NCBI RefSeq assembly: GCF_900536025.1
Contig: NZ_UNOZ01000026.1
Location: 1-63,727, forward strand
DNA length: 63,727 nt
Reading direction: 5' to 3'
Origin: Pseudomonas reidholzensis
Lineage (GTDB): Bacteria > Pseudomonadota > Gammaproteobacteria > Pseudomonadales > Pseudomonadaceae
This document shows, one piece after another, positions 13,501 to 21,524 of the stretch; the first letter of the stretch is position 1, and the number at the start of each line of letters is the position of its first letter. The position numbers and the translations under genes are program-made. The notes beneath the pieces were generated by a model. It made no database searches and had not been told where the DNA came from. It saw only the letters and a program-made list of their open reading frames with translations.

Positions 13501-14464
13501 CGCCTATGGCCCGGCGGAGTGCTCGGATGACGTGGCGTTCTTCCGGGTCGACGCCGCCTCGACCGAGGGCAGTTACCTGCCGATCGGCACGCCGACCGAC
13601 AACAACCGCCTGTACCTGCTTGGCGAAGACCAGCGCCTGGTGCCGCTGGGCGCCGTGGGCGAGCTGTGTGTCGCGGGCACTGGTGTCGGTCGCGGTTATG
13701 TGGGCGACCCGGTACGTACCGCACTGGCGTTCATACCCCACCCGTATGGCGCGCCGGGTGAGCGGCTGTACCGCAGCGGCGACCTGGCCCGGCGCCGGCC
13801 GGACGGCGTGCTCGAGTATGTCGGGCGCATCGACCACCAGGTGAAGATCCGCGGTTACCGCATCGAGCTGGGCGAGATCGAAGCGCGCCTGCATGAGCTG
13901 GCCGAGATCCGCGATGCTGCCGTGGGTGTGCAGGACGGCGCCAACGGCAAGCACCTGGTCGGCTACCTGGTCGCGCACCAGGGTGTCGACGGCGATGCCG
14001 GCGTGCTCGAGCAGGTCAAGCAGCGCCTGCGCGCTGACTTGCCCGAGTACATGGTGCCGTTGCACTGGGGCTGGTTCGCCAGCCTGCCGCTCAACGCCAA
14101 CGGCAAGCTCGACCGCAAGGCGCTGCCGGCCATCGACATCGGTGGTCAGCACAGCCAGGCGTACCTGGCCCCGCGTGACGAGCTGGAAGAGACCCTGGCG
14201 GCGATCTGGGCCGATGTGCTCAAGGTCGAGCGGGTCGGGGTGCACGACAACTTCTTCGAGTTGGGTGGGCACTCGCTGCTGGCCACGCAGATCGCCTCGC
14301 GGGTGCAGAAGCAACTGCAGTTGAGCGTGCCGCTGCGGGCCATGTTCGAGTGCAGCACCGTGGAGGAGCTGGCGGTGTATGTGCAGGGGCTGCAGGGCAG
14401 TGTGCTGGACGACGACAAGGTCGATCGGCTGAGTGACCTGATGGCGGAGCTGGAGGGCTTCTGA
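1511..14464 (+). CDS. pvdL: pyoverdine chromophore peptide synthetase PvdL
   Basis: A 4317-residue NRPS that starts pyoverdine assembly. Domains seen (approximate residues): fatty acyl-AMP ligase (core [11 protein letters not shown], 173), acyl carrier (GGNSIAATQ, 615), C (HHIVADGW, 803), A (1274), T (GGHSLLATQ, 1657), C (HHIVTEGW, 1851), A (2328), T of the epimerase-coupled type (GGDSILSIQ, 2726), E ([11 protein letters not shown], 2907), C (HHILIDAW, 3376), A (3859), T (4252). There is no thioesterase, so the chain passes to another synthetase. The layout and length match PvdL of P. aeruginosa (acyl-Glu-D-Tyr-Dab). By alignment to GrsA motifs I read the last A domain as DIWELTADDK, which I recall as a Dab code; Glu and Tyr for the first two rest on synteny. 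ATG at 1511 follows AGGAA. Confidence 0.96.
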   Translation: MTDAFELPHSLVQALAQRAAQTPEQIALRFLADDPREQAVLSYRDLDLRARTIASALQARADFGDRAVLLFPSGADYVAAFFGCLYAGVIAVPAYPPESSRRHHQERLLSIIDDAQPRLLLTVESLCDSLQGLDGLAGQGAPGLLAVDRLDPALASDWRAPQLASDSIAFLQYTSGSTALPKGVQVSHGNLVANEQLIRHGFGIDLNPDDVIVSWLPLYHDMGLIGGLLQPIFSGVPCVLMSPSYFLARPQRWLQAISDYRGTISGGPDFAYRLCSERVSEAALAGLDLSGWRVAYSGSEPIRQDSLETFANKFQACGFDPRSYFASYGLAEATLFVSGSRRGQGIAALEIDAEAFANHRAEPGKGSVLMSCGYAQPEHAVCIVEPQQQRVLGDNQVGEIWAAGPSIALGYWRNPEASARTFVERDGQTWLRTGDLGFIREGEVFVTGRLKDMLIVRGQNLYPQDLEKTLEREVEVLRKGRVAVFAVDDQGEEGIGVAVEISRNVQKAHTSEQLIKTLRQVIADACRQAPAVVLLLNPGALPKTSSGKLQRSACRLRMGDGSLDCYARFPSAAAAAEPALAGDALQGRIAAIWRELLKVESVAPDDHFLLLGGNSIAATQATARLADELGIELNLRTLFEAPVLADYSAAVAALVAAGGQASAAIDALGRGQALPQSLAQNRLWLLWQLQPQSAAYNIPAGLHLRGELDVAALEDSFQALVARHEALRTLFSEADGQALQRVLPEQRFSLRRLDLEGLDSDTVTARREAEAQQPFDLVEGPLLRVTLARLDDEDHQLWVTLHHIVADGWSLNILLGEFAKLYAARCQGQQASLPALPLGYADYGVWQRQWLADGEAARQLAYWQQQLGDELPVLDLGTDHPRASQRDHRAARLSVKLPNALADAVRGLARDQQASLFMVLLAAWQGLLHRYTGQAEIRVGVPNANRPRLETQGMLGFFINTQVLRAQFDGRQPFAALLAQVRQATLQAQAHQDLPFEQLLEALPQGREQGLFQVMFNHQQRDLSALRRLPGLLAEELPWHSREAKFDLQLHSEEDHQGRITLAFDYAAELFEASTVKRLAQHLLALLEQVSAQPQLALGEVQLLDEQARAQLLSWGQAPAPAAQRLLVEQLNEQARLTPQRTALVWQGGSLDYTTLHQQANRLAHYLRDKGVGPDTCVAIAVERSPQLLVGLLAILKAGGAYVPLDVDYPAERLAYMLGDCGASLLLSHSSLLERLPQVSGVSAIALDQLHLESWPSHAPGLHLDGDNLAYVIYTSGSTGQPKGVGNTHAALAERLQWMQATYALNDSDVLMQKAPISFDVSVWECFWPLITGCKLVLAGPGEHRDPQRIAELVQQHGVTTLHFVPPLLQVFVQEPLAAGCTSLRRLFSGGEALSAALRDRVLQRLPQVQLHNRYGPTETAINVTHWHCQAEDGERSPIGRPLGNVLCRVLDDQLELSAPGVAGELCLGGAGLARGYLGRPGLTAERFVPQPDGNGERLYRSGDRARWLVQHGALEYLGRLDQQVKVRGFRVEPEEVQACLLAQPGVEQALVLIHQDAVAAQLVGYYSGLEQTDVLLAALAERLPAYMVPAQLIHLAQMPLGPSGKVERKALPAPVWQQREHVEPHTALQRQVAAIWREVLNLPRVGLHDDFFALGGHSLLATQIVSRTRQALDVELPLKVLFDASELAAFCSEIASLQARGARNQQGEIARVDRRQAVPLSYSQQRMWFLWQMEPASPAYNVGGMARLRGTLHVDAFERALQALIVRHETLRTTFPSIDGVPYQCVAADSPLQVQWHDFSSVPGADREQRLQALADAQAHQPFDLERGPLLRACLVKAGEREHYFVLTLHHIVTEGWAMDIFARELGELYEAFVDERESPLAPLAVQYLDYSVWQRQWLEGGEGQRQLAYWKARLGDQHPVLELPSDRPRPAVQSHQGELYRFDLAPALAERVRSFNSERGLTLFMTMTATLATLLHRYSGQRDLRIGAPVANRIRPESEGLIGAFLNTQVLRCELDGQMSAEQLLEQLRERIVEGQSHQDLPFDQLVEALQPPRSTAYNPLFQVMCNVQRWAFQQSRELAGMQVDYLVNDASATKFDLYLEVTDLDGRLGCCLTYSRDLFDAPRIARMAEHWQQLLIGLLDNPQQRLCELPMLSAAEQQVLVGQLQGEHDFDLGHTLHGLFAAQAARTPDARALTFAGAHLTYAELDQQANRLARALRERGVGPQVRVGLALERSLEMVVGLLAILKAGGAYVPLDPEYPLDRLHYMIEDSRIGLLLGQRALFDTLGELPAGVARWSLEDDAGSLAAYSDAALDNLNLPQHQAYLIYTSGSTGKPKGVVVSHGEIGMHCQAVIDAFGMRSDDCELHFYSINFDAATERLLVPLLCGARVVLRAQGQWGAEEICQLVREQQVSILGFTPSYGSQLAQYLASVGEQLPVRLVITGGEALTGEHLQRIRQAFAPQQCFNAYGPTETVVMPLACLAPETLPADAGSVPIGRLIGARSGYVLDEDLALLPQGGIGELYVGGAGLAQGYHDRPGLSAERFVADPFSLDGGRLYRTGDLVRLRADGLVEYVGRADQQVKIRGFRIELGEIESRLQEQPEVDEAVVLALDLPGGKQLVGYLVCAQANADAHTQASLREAVKTHARRHLPDYMVPAHLVLLAQLPLMGNGKLDRRALPAPDLEQAQQHYLAPSNELEAQLAQVWRDVLNVARVGVQDNFFELGGDSILSIQVVSRARQLGLQFTPRDLFQHQTIQALAGVVSRSAAPSDIDQGVRQGHTALTPIQHWFFDSDVVAPQHWNQAVLLEARQPLQAETLEQALAALLEHHDSLRLRFTQVNARWQGEYAAPVDQPLVRTANVVSFDDCQALYTELQRSLDLEQGPLLRALLVSDPAGAQRLLLAIHHLVVDGVSWRVLLEDLQALYRGDTLAAKTHAMSDWAARLASYAGSDSLRDERDWWQGQLASVRHELPCDHPQGGNLHRHAQTLAIGLDVDQTRQLLQQAPAAYHTQVNDLLLTALARTLCRWSGDDEVLVQLEGHGREGLFEDIDLTRSVGWFTNAYPLALSPQPGDDDAARAGSIKRIKEQLRQVPHKGIGYGVLRYLADEAGREGMAALPQARITFNYLGQFDQQFDANALFQPLEAPAGLAHDLDAPLPNWLSVDGQVYGGALQLRWTFSTERYDEATIATLAEAYRQELLALVAHCLVDGNGSFTPSDFPLAQLDQAQIDSLPVAAAEIEDVYPMTPMQEGMLLHTLLEPGTGIYYMQDRYRINSALDPQRFAQAWQAVVARHEALRASFSWSAGEAMLQIIHKPGNTPVDYQDWRGLDDEAQEQRLQALHKQEREAGFALLSQAPFHLRLVRVADERYWFMMSNHHILIDAWCRSLLMNDFFELYQALGEGRQAQLPVPPRYRDYIGWLQRQDLDEARQWWQANLAGFERATAIPSDRPLRHDHAGDGMLVGDCYTRLEVQQGARLRELAQAHQLTINTFAQAAWALVLARYSGERDVVFGVTVAGRPVSLPQMQRTVGLFINSVALRVQLPAAGQPQSVRQWLQGLLERNMELREYEYLPLVAIQERSELPKGQALFDSLFVFENAPVETAVLDHAQHLNASSDSGRTHTNFPLTAVCYPGDDLGLHLSFDQRYFDYSTVERLLAEFKRLLLALVEGFEGDVDALPLLGAEEQRFLLDDCNRSEHAYSLEQSYVQLFEARVAAHPERIVARCQAASFDYAGLNLAANRLGHALVAAGVSVDQPVALLAERGLPLLGMIVGSFKAGAGYLPLDPGLPAARLQRIVELSRTPVLVCSAAHAEQARQLLDEVAGVARPKLLVWEEVQGSNVASHDLGIHSGPDNLAYVIYTSGSTGLPKGVMVEQRGMLNNQLSKVPYLALDEHDVIAQTASQSFDISVWQFLAAPLFGARVEIVPNAIAHDPQGLLAHVEATGITVLESVPSLIQGMLASEHQALDGLRWMLPTGEAMPPELAAQWLQRYPAIGLVNAYGPAECSDDVAFFRVDAASTEGSYLPIGTPTDNNRLYLLGEDQRLVPLGAVGELCVAGTGVGRGYVGDPVRTALAFIPHPYGAPGERLYRSGDLARRRPDGVLEYVGRIDHQVKIRGYRIELGEIEARLHELAEIRDAAVGVQDGANGKHLVGYLVAHQGVDGDAGVLEQVKQRLRADLPEYMVPLHWGWFASLPLNANGKLDRKALPAIDIGGQHSQAYLAPRDELEETLAAIWADVLKVERVGVHDNFFELGGHSLLATQIASRVQKQLQLSVPLRAMFECSTVEELAVYVQGLQGSVLDDDKVDRLSDLMAELEGF

Positions 14465-14477
14465 GCGGCAAGGTACA

Positions 14478-14494
14478 GGGGCGCTTTGCGCCCC
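14478..14494 (+). terminator. hairpin after pvdL
   Basis: GGGGCGC-ttt-GCGCCCC 13 nt after the pvdL stop; no U run, so termination may be weak. Confidence 0.4.
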
Positions 14495-14577
14495 ATCGCG
14501 GGCAAGCCCGCTCCTACAAGGACCGCGCCGTTGTTCAGGGCGGCGCGGTCCTTGTAGGAGCGGGCTTGCCCGCGATG
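14494..14577. repeat. perfect 37-bp inverted repeat (REP pair)
   Basis: Arms 14494-14530 and 14541-14577 are exact reverse complements around a 10-nt centre. Each arm carries CGGGCAAGCCCGCTCCTACA, a second REP subtype also present at 53779-53839. It lies between pvdL and the pvdH promoter. Confidence 0.85.
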
Positions 14578-14616
14578 AGGCCGGCCCGGCCAACACACAA
14601 ATCCCATAAAAACCGC

Positions 14617-14640
14617 TAAATCCACGCCCCGCCAAAGCGT
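14617..14640 (+). promoter_or_regulatory. PvdS-type promoter of pvdH
   Basis: Exact TAAAT-N16-CGT (TAAAT 14617-14621, CGT 14638-14640), 80 nt before pvdH. It implies that pvdH and the next genes are transcribed by PvdS independently of pvdL. Confidence 0.8.
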
Positions 14641-14720
14641 TTTCCAAACGATGCCACCCGCCACACATCCGCTTACAGGATCGTGGCGGGCCCACCCAAT
14701 CGCTTGCAAGGGACTCTCCG

Positions 14721-16130
14721 ATGTCGACCGCTTCCAGCCTTGCCCAGATCCTGCCGGCCGCCGCGCCGCAACCCCTGTACGAATTCGCCGATTCGCCGCT
14801 GCTGGTGCGCCAGCAGCAACAGGAGTCCAACGCCCGTAGCTACCCTCGACGCATCCCGCTGGCGCTCAAGCGCGCCCGCGGTATCTACGTCGAGGACGTC
14901 GAAGGCCGCCAGTTCATCGACTGCCTGGCCGGCGCCGGCACCCTGGCCCTGGGCCACAACCACCCGGTGGTGGTCGAAGCGATCCAGCGGGTGCTGGCCG
15001 ACGAGCTGCCGTTGCACACCCTCGACCTGACCACACCGGTCAAGGACCGCTTCGTCCAGGACCTGTTCGGCATCCTCCCCGAGGCCCTGCGCCGCGAGGC
15101 GAAGATCCAGTTCTGCGGGCCGACCGGTACCGACGCGGTGGAAGCGGCGCTGAAGCTGGTGCGCATCGCCACCGGGCGCAGCACCGTGCTGGCCTTCCAG
15201 GGCGCCTACCATGGCATGTCCCAGGGCGCCCTGAGCCTGATGGGCAGCCACGGGCCGAAGAAACCGCTCGGCGCGCTGCTGGGCAACGGCGTGCAGTTCA
15301 TGCCGTACCCCTACGACTACCGTTGCCCGTTCGGCCTGGGCGGCGAGGCGGGTGTGCGGGCCAACCTGCATTACCTGGAAAACCTCCTGCTCGACCCGGA
15401 AAGCGGCGTACCGCTGCCGGCCGCCGTCATCCTCGAAGTGGTACAGGGCGAGGGCGGCGTGATCCCGGCCGACCTCGAGTGGCTGCGCGGCGTGCGGCGC
15501 ATCACCGAGCAGGCCGGTGTGGCGCTGATCGTCGACGAGATCCAGAGCGGCTTTGCCCGCACCGGGCGGATGTTCGCCTTCGAGCACGCCGGCATCATTC
15601 CCGATGTGGTGACCCTGTCCAAGGCCATCGGCGGCAGCCTGCCGCTGGCGGTGGTGGTGTACCGCGACTGGCTCGATCAATGGACCCCGGGTACCCATGC
15701 CGGCACCTTCCGTGGCAACCAGATGGCCATGGCCGCCGGTTCTGCCGTCATCGACTACCTGGTCGGCCATCGCCTCGACCAGCACGCCGAAGCCATGGGC
15801 CTGCGCCTGCGTGGGCACCTGCAGCACCTGCAGCGCGACTACCCGCAGTTGGGTGATATCCGCGGGCGTGGGCTGATGCTCGGGGTCGAGCTGGTCGATC
15901 CCGATGGCGCGCTGGACGCGCAGGGCCACCCGCCGGCCAACCGCGAGCTGGCACCCAGGGTGCAGCGTGAGTGCCTCAAGCGTGGCCTGATCCTCGAGCT
16001 GGGCGGCCGCCATGGCGCGGTGGTGCGCTTCCTGCCGCCGCTGATCATCAGTGCCGAGCAGGTCGACGAGGTGGCGCGGCGCTTTGCCGATGCCTTTGCC
16101 GCGGCGCTCAAGGGAGCCCGGCATGAGTGA
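14721..16130 (+). CDS. pvdH: diaminobutyrate-2-oxoglutarate aminotransferase PvdH
   Basis: A 469-residue class III PLP-dependent aminotransferase. It makes L-2,4-diaminobutyrate from aspartate semialdehyde with glutamate as donor, the residue loaded by the last PvdL module. Visible: substrate-binding region with GPTGTDAVEAALKL, the GAYHG loop, the DEIQSGFARTGRMFAFEH stretch, and the PLP lysine in TLSKAIGG near residue 300. Length is normal for the family. Start ATG lies 80 nt after a PvdS-type promoter. It overlaps the next gene by 8 nt, so the two are probably translationally coupled. Confidence 0.95.
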   Translation: MSTASSLAQILPAAAPQPLYEFADSPLLVRQQQQESNARSYPRRIPLALKRARGIYVEDVEGRQFIDCLAGAGTLALGHNHPVVVEAIQRVLADELPLHTLDLTTPVKDRFVQDLFGILPEALRREAKIQFCGPTGTDAVEAALKLVRIATGRSTVLAFQGAYHGMSQGALSLMGSHGPKKPLGALLGNGVQFMPYPYDYRCPFGLGGEAGVRANLHYLENLLLDPESGVPLPAAVILEVVQGEGGVIPADLEWLRGVRRITEQAGVALIVDEIQSGFARTGRMFAFEHAGIIPDVVTLSKAIGGSLPLAVVVYRDWLDQWTPGTHAGTFRGNQMAMAAGSAVIDYLVGHRLDQHAEAMGLRLRGHLQHLQRDYPQLGDIRGRGLMLGVELVDPDGALDAQGHPPANRELAPRVQRECLKRGLILELGGRHGAVVRFLPPLIISAEQVDEVARRFADAFAAALKGARHE

Positions 16131-17106
16131 ATTAGCCGAAATCAAGGTACGGCCCCTGTTGCCTGAGCGCGGCGCACTGCCGTTGCTGGTCGAGGCGGCG
16201 GAGCCGGGGATGGGCTTGCTGGACCACTTCGATGAGCTCAAGGACCTTGTCGCGCAGCACCTCGACCAGTGTGGCGGGGTGTTGTTCCGCGGCTTCGACG
16301 TCGGCGGTGTGGCCGCGTTTCGGCAGTTTGCCGATGCCTTCGGGCATCCGCTGCTGAACTACGAGTTTGGCTCGACGCCGCGCAGCAACGTCACCCAGGG
16401 TGTGTACACCTCGACCGAGTACCCGGCGCACCAGAGCATCCCGCTGCACAACGAGCAGGCCTACAGCCTCGACTGGCCGATGCGCATCTGGTTCTACAGC
16501 GTGATCGCCGCGCAGACCGGCGGCGAGACGCCGATCGCCGACAGCCGCGAAGTCTACCGGCGGATGCCGGCTGACATTCGCGAACGCTTCGCCAGCAAGC
16601 GCCTGATGTACGTGCGCAACTATGGCAATGGCCTGGATGTGGGCTGGGAGCAGGTGTTCAACACCGAAGACCGCAGTGTGGTCGAGGCCTACTGCCGCGC
16701 GCACCACATCGAGTGGGAGTGGAAGGACGACGGCGAGCTGCGCACGCGCCAGGTCTGCCAGGCGGTGGCCAGCCACCCGTGGACGGGCGATCAGGTGTGG
16801 TTCAACCAGGCGCACCTGTTCCACGTCTCCAACCTGCCCGAGGAAGTGCGCGAAAGCCTGCTCGAGATCGTCGATGAGGAGGACCTGCCGCGTAACGTCT
16901 ACTACGGCGACGGCACCCCCATCGAGTTCGAGGTGCTGGAGCGTATCCGCGCGGTGCTGGACGACTGTGCGATCAGCTTCGCGTGGCAGGAAGGCGATGT
17001 GCTGATGCTCGACAACATGCTCGCGGCGCACGCCCGCTCACCCTTTACCGGCCCGCGCAAAGTGGTCGTGGCCATGGCCCAGGGCTACAGCGAAAAGCAT
17101 CGCTGA
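16123..17106 (+). CDS. SyrP-like TauD-family Fe(II)/2-oxoglutarate hydroxylase
   Basis: A 327-residue protein of the TauD/TfdA dioxygenase family. Iron ligands are probably H and E of PLHNEQAY (about residue 109) and the H of AAHARSPF (about 303), followed by the 2-oxoglutarate arginine in GPRKVVVA. The HxE in place of HxD is as I recall for SyrP-type enzymes, which hydroxylate aspartate held on an NRPS carrier domain. The likely role is to make beta-hydroxyaspartate, a common iron-binding residue of pyoverdines, on a synthetase encoded outside this window. The 8-nt overlap with pvdH supports a pyoverdine role. The ATG at 16123 begins MSELAEIK. Substrate is inferred, not seen. Confidence 0.85.
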   Translation: MSELAEIKVRPLLPERGALPLLVEAAEPGMGLLDHFDELKDLVAQHLDQCGGVLFRGFDVGGVAAFRQFADAFGHPLLNYEFGSTPRSNVTQGVYTSTEYPAHQSIPLHNEQAYSLDWPMRIWFYSVIAAQTGGETPIADSREVYRRMPADIRERFASKRLMYVRNYGNGLDVGWEQVFNTEDRSVVEAYCRAHHIEWEWKDDGELRTRQVCQAVASHPWTGDQVWFNQAHLFHVSNLPEEVRESLLEIVDEEDLPRNVYYGDGTPIEFEVLERIRAVLDDCAISFAWQEGDVLMLDNMLAAHARSPFTGPRKVVVAMAQGYSEKHR

Positions 17107-17180
17107 GCCGCTGGGGTCGACTGAACCCTGATTGATGAACGAGTGGCTGGCATCGATCGATGCCAGCCTGGAGACGTGAA

Positions 17181-18140
17181 ATGCCCCTGAACCCTGACCT
17201 TGCCGCTTACCTTGAGTTGGTCGAAAGCGGTCGCAGCAGCGGCAAGGTGCTGCCGATGCATGAGCTGGACCCGGACGAGGCGCGGCGTCAGTTCGACCAG
17301 TCCTCGGCGTTGATGGTGCCGGTCGCCGAGGAGCCCGAGTACATCTCGACGCTGTCGCTGGCGGCGCGTGATGGCCACCGCTTGGAACTCAGGCGTTATC
17401 AGCCGCCGCGCCCGAACACGGCGCTCAGCGGTGCGGCGATCCTTTACCTGCACGGCGGCGGCTATGTGGTCGGCAGCCTCGACTCGCACGATGCGCTGTG
17501 CTGGACGCTGGCCCAGGACGCGGGTGTACCGGTGTTTTCCCTGGGCTATCGGCTGGCGCCGCAGTGGCGCTTCCCCACCGCGGCAAACGACGTCCATGAC
17601 GCCTGGCGCTGGCTGGTCGGCCAGAGCACTGAGCTGGGCATCGATGCGCAGCGCCTGGCGGTGGTGGGCGACAGCGTGGGTGGCAGCCTGGCGACGGTGC
17701 TGGCCAGCGAACTGGCCGCCCAGGATGCGGTGGCGCTGCCACGCGTGCAGGTGATGATCTACCCGGTGACCGACGCCAGCCAGGTGCGTGCTTCGGTCGA
17801 GCGCTATGGTCGCGGGCACTTGCTCGAGGCGGACACCTTGGCGTGGTTCTACCAGCAGTACCAGACGTCGCCAGCGGATCGTCTTGATCCACGCTTCTCG
17901 CCGCTGTTGGGCAGCGTGGCGGCCAACACCCCGCCGGCGTTGCTGATCGTTGCCGAGTGCGACCCGCTGTACGACGAGGGGCTGGCGTATGCGCGCCACC
18001 TGGAGGCGGCGGGGGTGTCTGTGGAGTTGGCGGTGTTCGAAGGTGTGACCCATGACTTCATGCGCATGGGGGCGATCATCGGTGAGGCGGATGAAGGCAT
18101 GGCCCGAGTGGTGGCGGTGCTGGAGCAGCGCTTGGCTTGA
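17181..18140 (+). CDS. alpha/beta hydrolase, hormone-sensitive lipase family
   Basis: A 319-residue hydrolase. HGGGYVVGS forms the oxyanion hole of the HSL/acetyl-hydrolase family. The nucleophile elbow is GDSVGGS instead of the usual GDSAGG. The acid is probably in ECDPLYDEG and the histidine in GVTHDFMRMG. It has no signal peptide, so it should be cytoplasmic. It sits 74 nt after the hydroxylase gene, within the pvdH operon and before a terminator, so it probably works in pyoverdine biosynthesis: editing of mis-loaded synthetases or removal of an acyl or ester group are options, but nothing in the sequence decides between them. Start ATG 17181 was preferred to an upstream TTG/GTG. Confidence 0.85.
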   Translation: MPLNPDLAAYLELVESGRSSGKVLPMHELDPDEARRQFDQSSALMVPVAEEPEYISTLSLAARDGHRLELRRYQPPRPNTALSGAAILYLHGGGYVVGSLDSHDALCWTLAQDAGVPVFSLGYRLAPQWRFPTAANDVHDAWRWLVGQSTELGIDAQRLAVVGDSVGGSLATVLASELAAQDAVALPRVQVMIYPVTDASQVRASVERYGRGHLLEADTLAWFYQQYQTSPADRLDPRFSPLLGSVAANTPPALLIVAECDPLYDEGLAYARHLEAAGVSVELAVFEGVTHDFMRMGAIIGEADEGMARVVAVLEQRLA

Positions 18141-18157
18141 GGATTGATGGGCCCAAT

Positions 18158-18192
18158 AAAAAACCGCGCCCTGCAAAGGCGCGGTTTTTTTT
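18158..18192. terminator. bidirectional terminator
   Basis: CCGCGCC-ctgcaaa-GGCGCGG flanked by an A run and a T run. It serves the hydrolase gene on + and pvdM on -. Confidence 0.9.
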
Positions 18193-18205
18193 AGTGGCCC
18201 AGGCT

Positions 18206-19549
18206 TTAGCGGGACGAAGTCGCAGTCGGCTTGGCGGCGTGCTGCACCTGTTCCCAGACCCGCAGGAAGTTACCTCCCCAGAGCTTGGTGATATCGGCTT
18301 CCGAATACCCCCGGGCGATCAGCTCGGCGGTGACGTTGCGGGCCTCGCTGACATCGTCCCAGCCGGTGACCCCACCACCTTCGTTGAAGTCCGAGCTGAG
18401 GCCGACATGGTCGATGCCGATCTTGCGCACGGTGTAGTCGATGGCGTCGCCGTAGTCCTTCAGCGTGGCCTTCGGCTCCTCGTCGAGGATGGCGTACAGC
18501 CCCTCGGCGTATTCACCGACCTTCTGCTCCGGCCAGCCGGCGATGATCGGGTCGCCCGGCATCAGTGCATAGGCCTGGTTGGGCAGCGGCGGCAGGTCGA
18601 AGCGCGCGCGCAGGCTGTTGAGCCGCTCCTGGGTCTTGGCGCTCAGCGGCTTGAGGTAGGTGCCGAAGGCGACGATCTGCACCACGCCGCCGCTGTCCTT
18701 GATCAGCTGCAGCTCCTTGTCGCTGAGGTTGCGCGGGATGTCCACCGCCGCCCGCGGCGCCGAGTGCGAGGCCACCAGCGGCGCGCGGCTCAGCTCTGCG
18801 ACCTGGCCTAGGGCCTGGCTGGACATCTGCGAAACGTCGATGATCACCCCCAGGTCGTTGAGCCGCTGTACCGCCTGGCGGCCAATCGGCGACAGGCCGC
18901 CGAGGGCATCGACCGTGTCGTTGAAGAACGGCAGCGGGCGCGAGGAGTCGGCCCAGCGGTTATTGCCGACATAGCTGAAGCCGAACATGCGCACGCCGCG
19001 TGCGGCCCATTGGTCCAGCAGGTCGAGGTCATCGCCTAGGGCATAGGCGTTGAGCATGCTGATGAACACGGCGAACTTGCCTTCGCCGTGCAGGCGGCGC
19101 ATGTCTTGCGGGGTATAGGCGATGCCGACCTGGTTGGGGAAGTCGCGGACCATCGCGGTGATGGCGTTGTAGCGCACCTCCTGGGTATGCCGTGCGGCGT
19201 CGACGAAGCCATCGGTGGGGCGGTGCGGGCCATTGTCGCCGGTCCACGACTCTGGCCAGGCGAAAATGGTCAGCGCCGCGCCTGACAGGCGTCCACGCGC
19301 GGCCTTGACCAGGTCGAAGCGTCCAGGCCCGTCCTGGTCGGCTTCGCGGCCTTCGGTACCGAAGCTCAGCGGCAGGGTGATGTGGCTGTCAAAGGCAATG
19401 ATCCGCTGTTGCAGGTCATTGGCCTGGCGCACCACCTCCTTGGGGTAGCCGTCGGTTGCCAGGTAGGACCAGGCGGCAAACCCGGCACCGGCGGCAACGG
19501 CCGCGGCCAGGCTGAGGGACAGGGCTTTTTTCCAGCGTCGTTTGGTCAT
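18206..19549 (-). CDS. pvdM: periplasmic dipeptidase-like pyoverdine maturation protein PvdM
   Basis: A 447-residue member of the renal dipeptidase (M19) family. An N-terminal hydrophobic segment (KKALSLSLAAAVAAGAGFAA) targets it to the periplasm. Family landmarks are AFDSHITLPL near the start, DVSQMSSQALG, the SHSAPRA histidine region, GIDHVGLSSDFNEG, and LWGGNFLRVW at the end. In P. aeruginosa PvdM is needed to mature ferribactin to the fluorescent chromophore in the periplasm, although peptidase activity on it has not, to my knowledge, been shown. An exact PvdS-type promoter lies 61-84 nt upstream, back to back with that of pvdP. Confidence 0.93.
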   Translation of the reverse strand: MTKRRWKKALSLSLAAAVAAGAGFAAWSYLATDGYPKEVVRQANDLQQRIIAFDSHITLPLSFGTEGREADQDGPGRFDLVKAARGRLSGAALTIFAWPESWTGDNGPHRPTDGFVDAARHTQEVRYNAITAMVRDFPNQVGIAYTPQDMRRLHGEGKFAVFISMLNAYALGDDLDLLDQWAARGVRMFGFSYVGNNRWADSSRPLPFFNDTVDALGGLSPIGRQAVQRLNDLGVIIDVSQMSSQALGQVAELSRAPLVASHSAPRAAVDIPRNLSDKELQLIKDSGGVVQIVAFGTYLKPLSAKTQERLNSLRARFDLPPLPNQAYALMPGDPIIAGWPEQKVGEYAEGLYAILDEEPKATLKDYGDAIDYTVRKIGIDHVGLSSDFNEGGGVTGWDDVSEARNVTAELIARGYSEADITKLWGGNFLRVWEQVQHAAKPTATSSR

Positions 19550-19609
19550 CTCGGTCTCAGTAGGTTCACCGCAGAGGTTCGGGCCCGGGGCCCTGGCTAC
19601 CTGAAAAGA

Positions 19610-19633
19610 ACGAGCACAGCGCCGGCAAATTTA
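19610..19633 (-). promoter_or_regulatory. PvdS-type promoter of pvdM
   Basis: Exact TAAAT-N16-CGT on the minus strand (TAAAT 19633-19629, CGT 19612-19610). It is divergent from the pvdP promoter, with 35 nt between the two TAAAT elements. Confidence 0.85.
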
Positions 19634-19668
19634 ACCCCCACCCGCGCCCGCGAGGCACCGCCGAGGGT

Positions 19669-19692
19669 TAAATTTTCCCGCGTGCACAACGT
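19669..19692 (+). promoter_or_regulatory. PvdS-type promoter of pvdP
   Basis: Exact TAAAT-N16-CGT (TAAAT 19669-19673, CGT 19690-19692), 54 nt before the pvdP start. Confidence 0.85.
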
Positions 19693-19745
19693 TTTAGCCT
19701 TGGATGGGCCGTGCTTGCGGCCATAACGACGGCACAGGTAGTTCA

Positions 19746-21374
19746 ATGACGATTTCTCGACGAGGCTTCATCGCAGGTGTGGCGCTGACCGGTGTTGCAG
19801 CACCCGCAGCGTGGTACGCGCAGCGCCAGCTGACGCGCGATGAGGCGTTTCCCGAAACCCCCGGCGAGGCCGTCGTGGAGCTCGCCGACACCGCCGGCCA
19901 ACAGTTGGGCGATACCCTGCGCGGCGTCTGGCGCTGGACCTTGAAGGGCAGCGAGGCGGGCCTCGATGGCCTGGAGAATCAGCCGCTGGAGTTATTTCTC
20001 GATGTAGCGCAGCGAGGTCGTGGCATTCGCGGCTACCTGGACACACCGGAGCGCCTGCGCAGTGATCAGGAGCCCCGCTACCGGGTGGTCGGTGACCTGC
20101 CCGCAGACAAGCCGGGGACCCTGCGCTGGCGCCTGTTCGCGCTGGCCGACGGCGGGCATGTGCCGCGTTACGAATGCCATATCGTCCTGGACCAGGTCTG
20201 GGGCGAGTTCGGCAATGCCGGCCCGGCGACCCTCAATGGCCGCCTCCTGCGCCTCGACCGGCCGCTGTCCGCGCCTGAGCAGGACAACCGCTTCCTGGCG
20301 CACAAACTGACGTTTCCCGAGGCCCGCGAGCGCACGGCGCTGTCGGCGCCATTGATCGCCTGGTTGATCGCCCCCGAACACCGCCTGTTCCATCAGCTCT
20401 GGCATTCCTCGCGGGACAAGTGGCACAAGCTGGCCAAGGACAAGCACCAGGCCCTGCGCGGCCTCGGTTGGCAGCCGGGGCCACGCGATCACGAGCGCGA
20501 TGCGCGCGGTCGGCACAAGGACCGCAACGGCTCGGGCGAGGACTTCCTGTTCATGCACCGGCACATGCTCGGCGCCGCCCGAGCGATCCAGGACTTGCCC
20601 TCGTGGACTGGTTTTCCGCTGCCGCAGCCGGAGCTGGCGCGTGACCGGGCCGGTTTCGCACGCTATTTCGACAACCATGACGGCAATGCCCTGCCGCCGA
20701 CCTGGCTGGCCCGCGGCGATGCCGAATACACCCAGTGGGTGCGGGATATCAAGAGCGCCGAGACGTTTCATGGCAATTTCGAGGTCTGGGAATCGCGCTA
20801 CAGCGATCCGGCTTACCTGTCGCGGTTGACCCTCGGGCAGTTCGGCTCGGAGCTCGAGCTGGGCTTGCACGACTGGCTGCACATGCGCTGGGCGTCGGTC
20901 CCGCGGGACCCGGTCAACGGCATGCCGGTGCCGACCGCGCGCACCCCGGACGACTTCGCCGGGCGCTGGTACGCCGCTGAAAACGACTTTCTCGGCGACC
21001 CGTTCTCCTCGCATGTAAACCCGGTGTTCTGGCGCTTCCACGGCTGGATCGACGACCGCATCGAGGACTGGTTCCGTGCTCACGAGCGCTATCACCCCGG
21101 CGAAGTCGCGCGGCTTCAGGTCAATGGCGTGCCGTGGTTCGCCCCGGGGCGCTGGGTCGAGGTGGCCGATCCGTGGCTGGGGCCGGACACCCATGGCTGC
21201 AGCACGGTGCCCGGACTGCGCCCTGGGCGCAGCGTGGAGATGGACCCGGAGACCATGAAGCTGGCCTTGCGCATCATCTACAGCGATGAAGAACGCTTCG
21301 ATGGCCTGCTGCGCAAGGTGCCGCAGCGCCCGTGGTATGCGCGGCACCTGAAGGTCAGGCAGCGCTCGCTCTGA
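19746..21374 (+). CDS. pvdP: periplasmic tyrosinase PvdP, pyoverdine chromophore oxidation
   Basis: A 542-residue copper oxidase (P. aeruginosa PvdP is of the same size). It oxidises the D-Tyr/Dab part of ferribactin to dihydropyoverdine in the periplasm. The N-terminus MTISRRGFIAG carries a twin-arginine export motif. Candidate copper-binding histidines cluster in HRLFHQLWHSSRDKWHKL (about residues 212-229) and FMHRHMLG (about 270), with more in HDWLHMRW and the C-terminal half. ATG 19746 was chosen because it places the Tat motif at the very start. A hairpin (21385-21401) follows the stop. Divergent from pvdM under a PvdS-type promoter. Confidence 0.93.
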   Translation: MTISRRGFIAGVALTGVAAPAAWYAQRQLTRDEAFPETPGEAVVELADTAGQQLGDTLRGVWRWTLKGSEAGLDGLENQPLELFLDVAQRGRGIRGYLDTPERLRSDQEPRYRVVGDLPADKPGTLRWRLFALADGGHVPRYECHIVLDQVWGEFGNAGPATLNGRLLRLDRPLSAPEQDNRFLAHKLTFPEARERTALSAPLIAWLIAPEHRLFHQLWHSSRDKWHKLAKDKHQALRGLGWQPGPRDHERDARGRHKDRNGSGEDFLFMHRHMLGAARAIQDLPSWTGFPLPQPELARDRAGFARYFDNHDGNALPPTWLARGDAEYTQWVRDIKSAETFHGNFEVWESRYSDPAYLSRLTLGQFGSELELGLHDWLHMRWASVPRDPVNGMPVPTARTPDDFAGRWYAAENDFLGDPFSSHVNPVFWRFHGWIDDRIEDWFRAHERYHPGEVARLQVNGVPWFAPGRWVEVADPWLGPDTHGCSTVPGLRPGRSVEMDPETMKLALRIIYSDEERFDGLLRKVPQRPWYARHLKVRQRSL

Positions 21375-21384
21375 GGTGACCTTG

Positions 21385-21401
21385 GGGCCGCTTTGCGGCC
21401 C
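21385..21401 (+). terminator. hairpin after pvdP
   Basis: GGGCCGC-ttt-GCGGCCC ten nt after the pvdP stop, without a clear U run. Confidence 0.45.
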
Positions 21402-21414
21402 TTCGCGGCGGTCC

Positions 21415-21489
21415 GGCGTCCCGGCAAGCCCGCTCCCACAGGTATAGCGCTGCTCTGGCGATCTGTGCGGTCCCTGTGGGAGCGGCCTT
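21415..21489. repeat. REP-like inverted pair between pvdP and opmQ
   Basis: CAAGCCCGCTCCCACAGG is followed about 30 nt later by CCTGTGGGAGCGGCCTTG, an imperfect inverted pair like the REP pairs elsewhere in the window. It lies between converging genes. Confidence 0.65.
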
Positions 21490-21500
21490 GCGTCGCGAAA

Positions 21501-21517
21501 GGGCTGCGAAGCAGCCC
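21501..21517 (-). terminator. hairpin after opmQ
   Basis: GGGCTGC-ttc-GCAGCCC on the minus strand, just past the opmQ stop; no U run. Confidence 0.4.
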
Positions 21518-21524
21518 CAGCGCA

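Noticed and set aside
3221..14830. Very long open frames on the minus strand opposite pvdL (over 2200 and 1500 codons)
   Set aside because: They follow from GC-rich codon bias of pvdL, show low-complexity Gln/Ala/Val/Arg composition and match no family.
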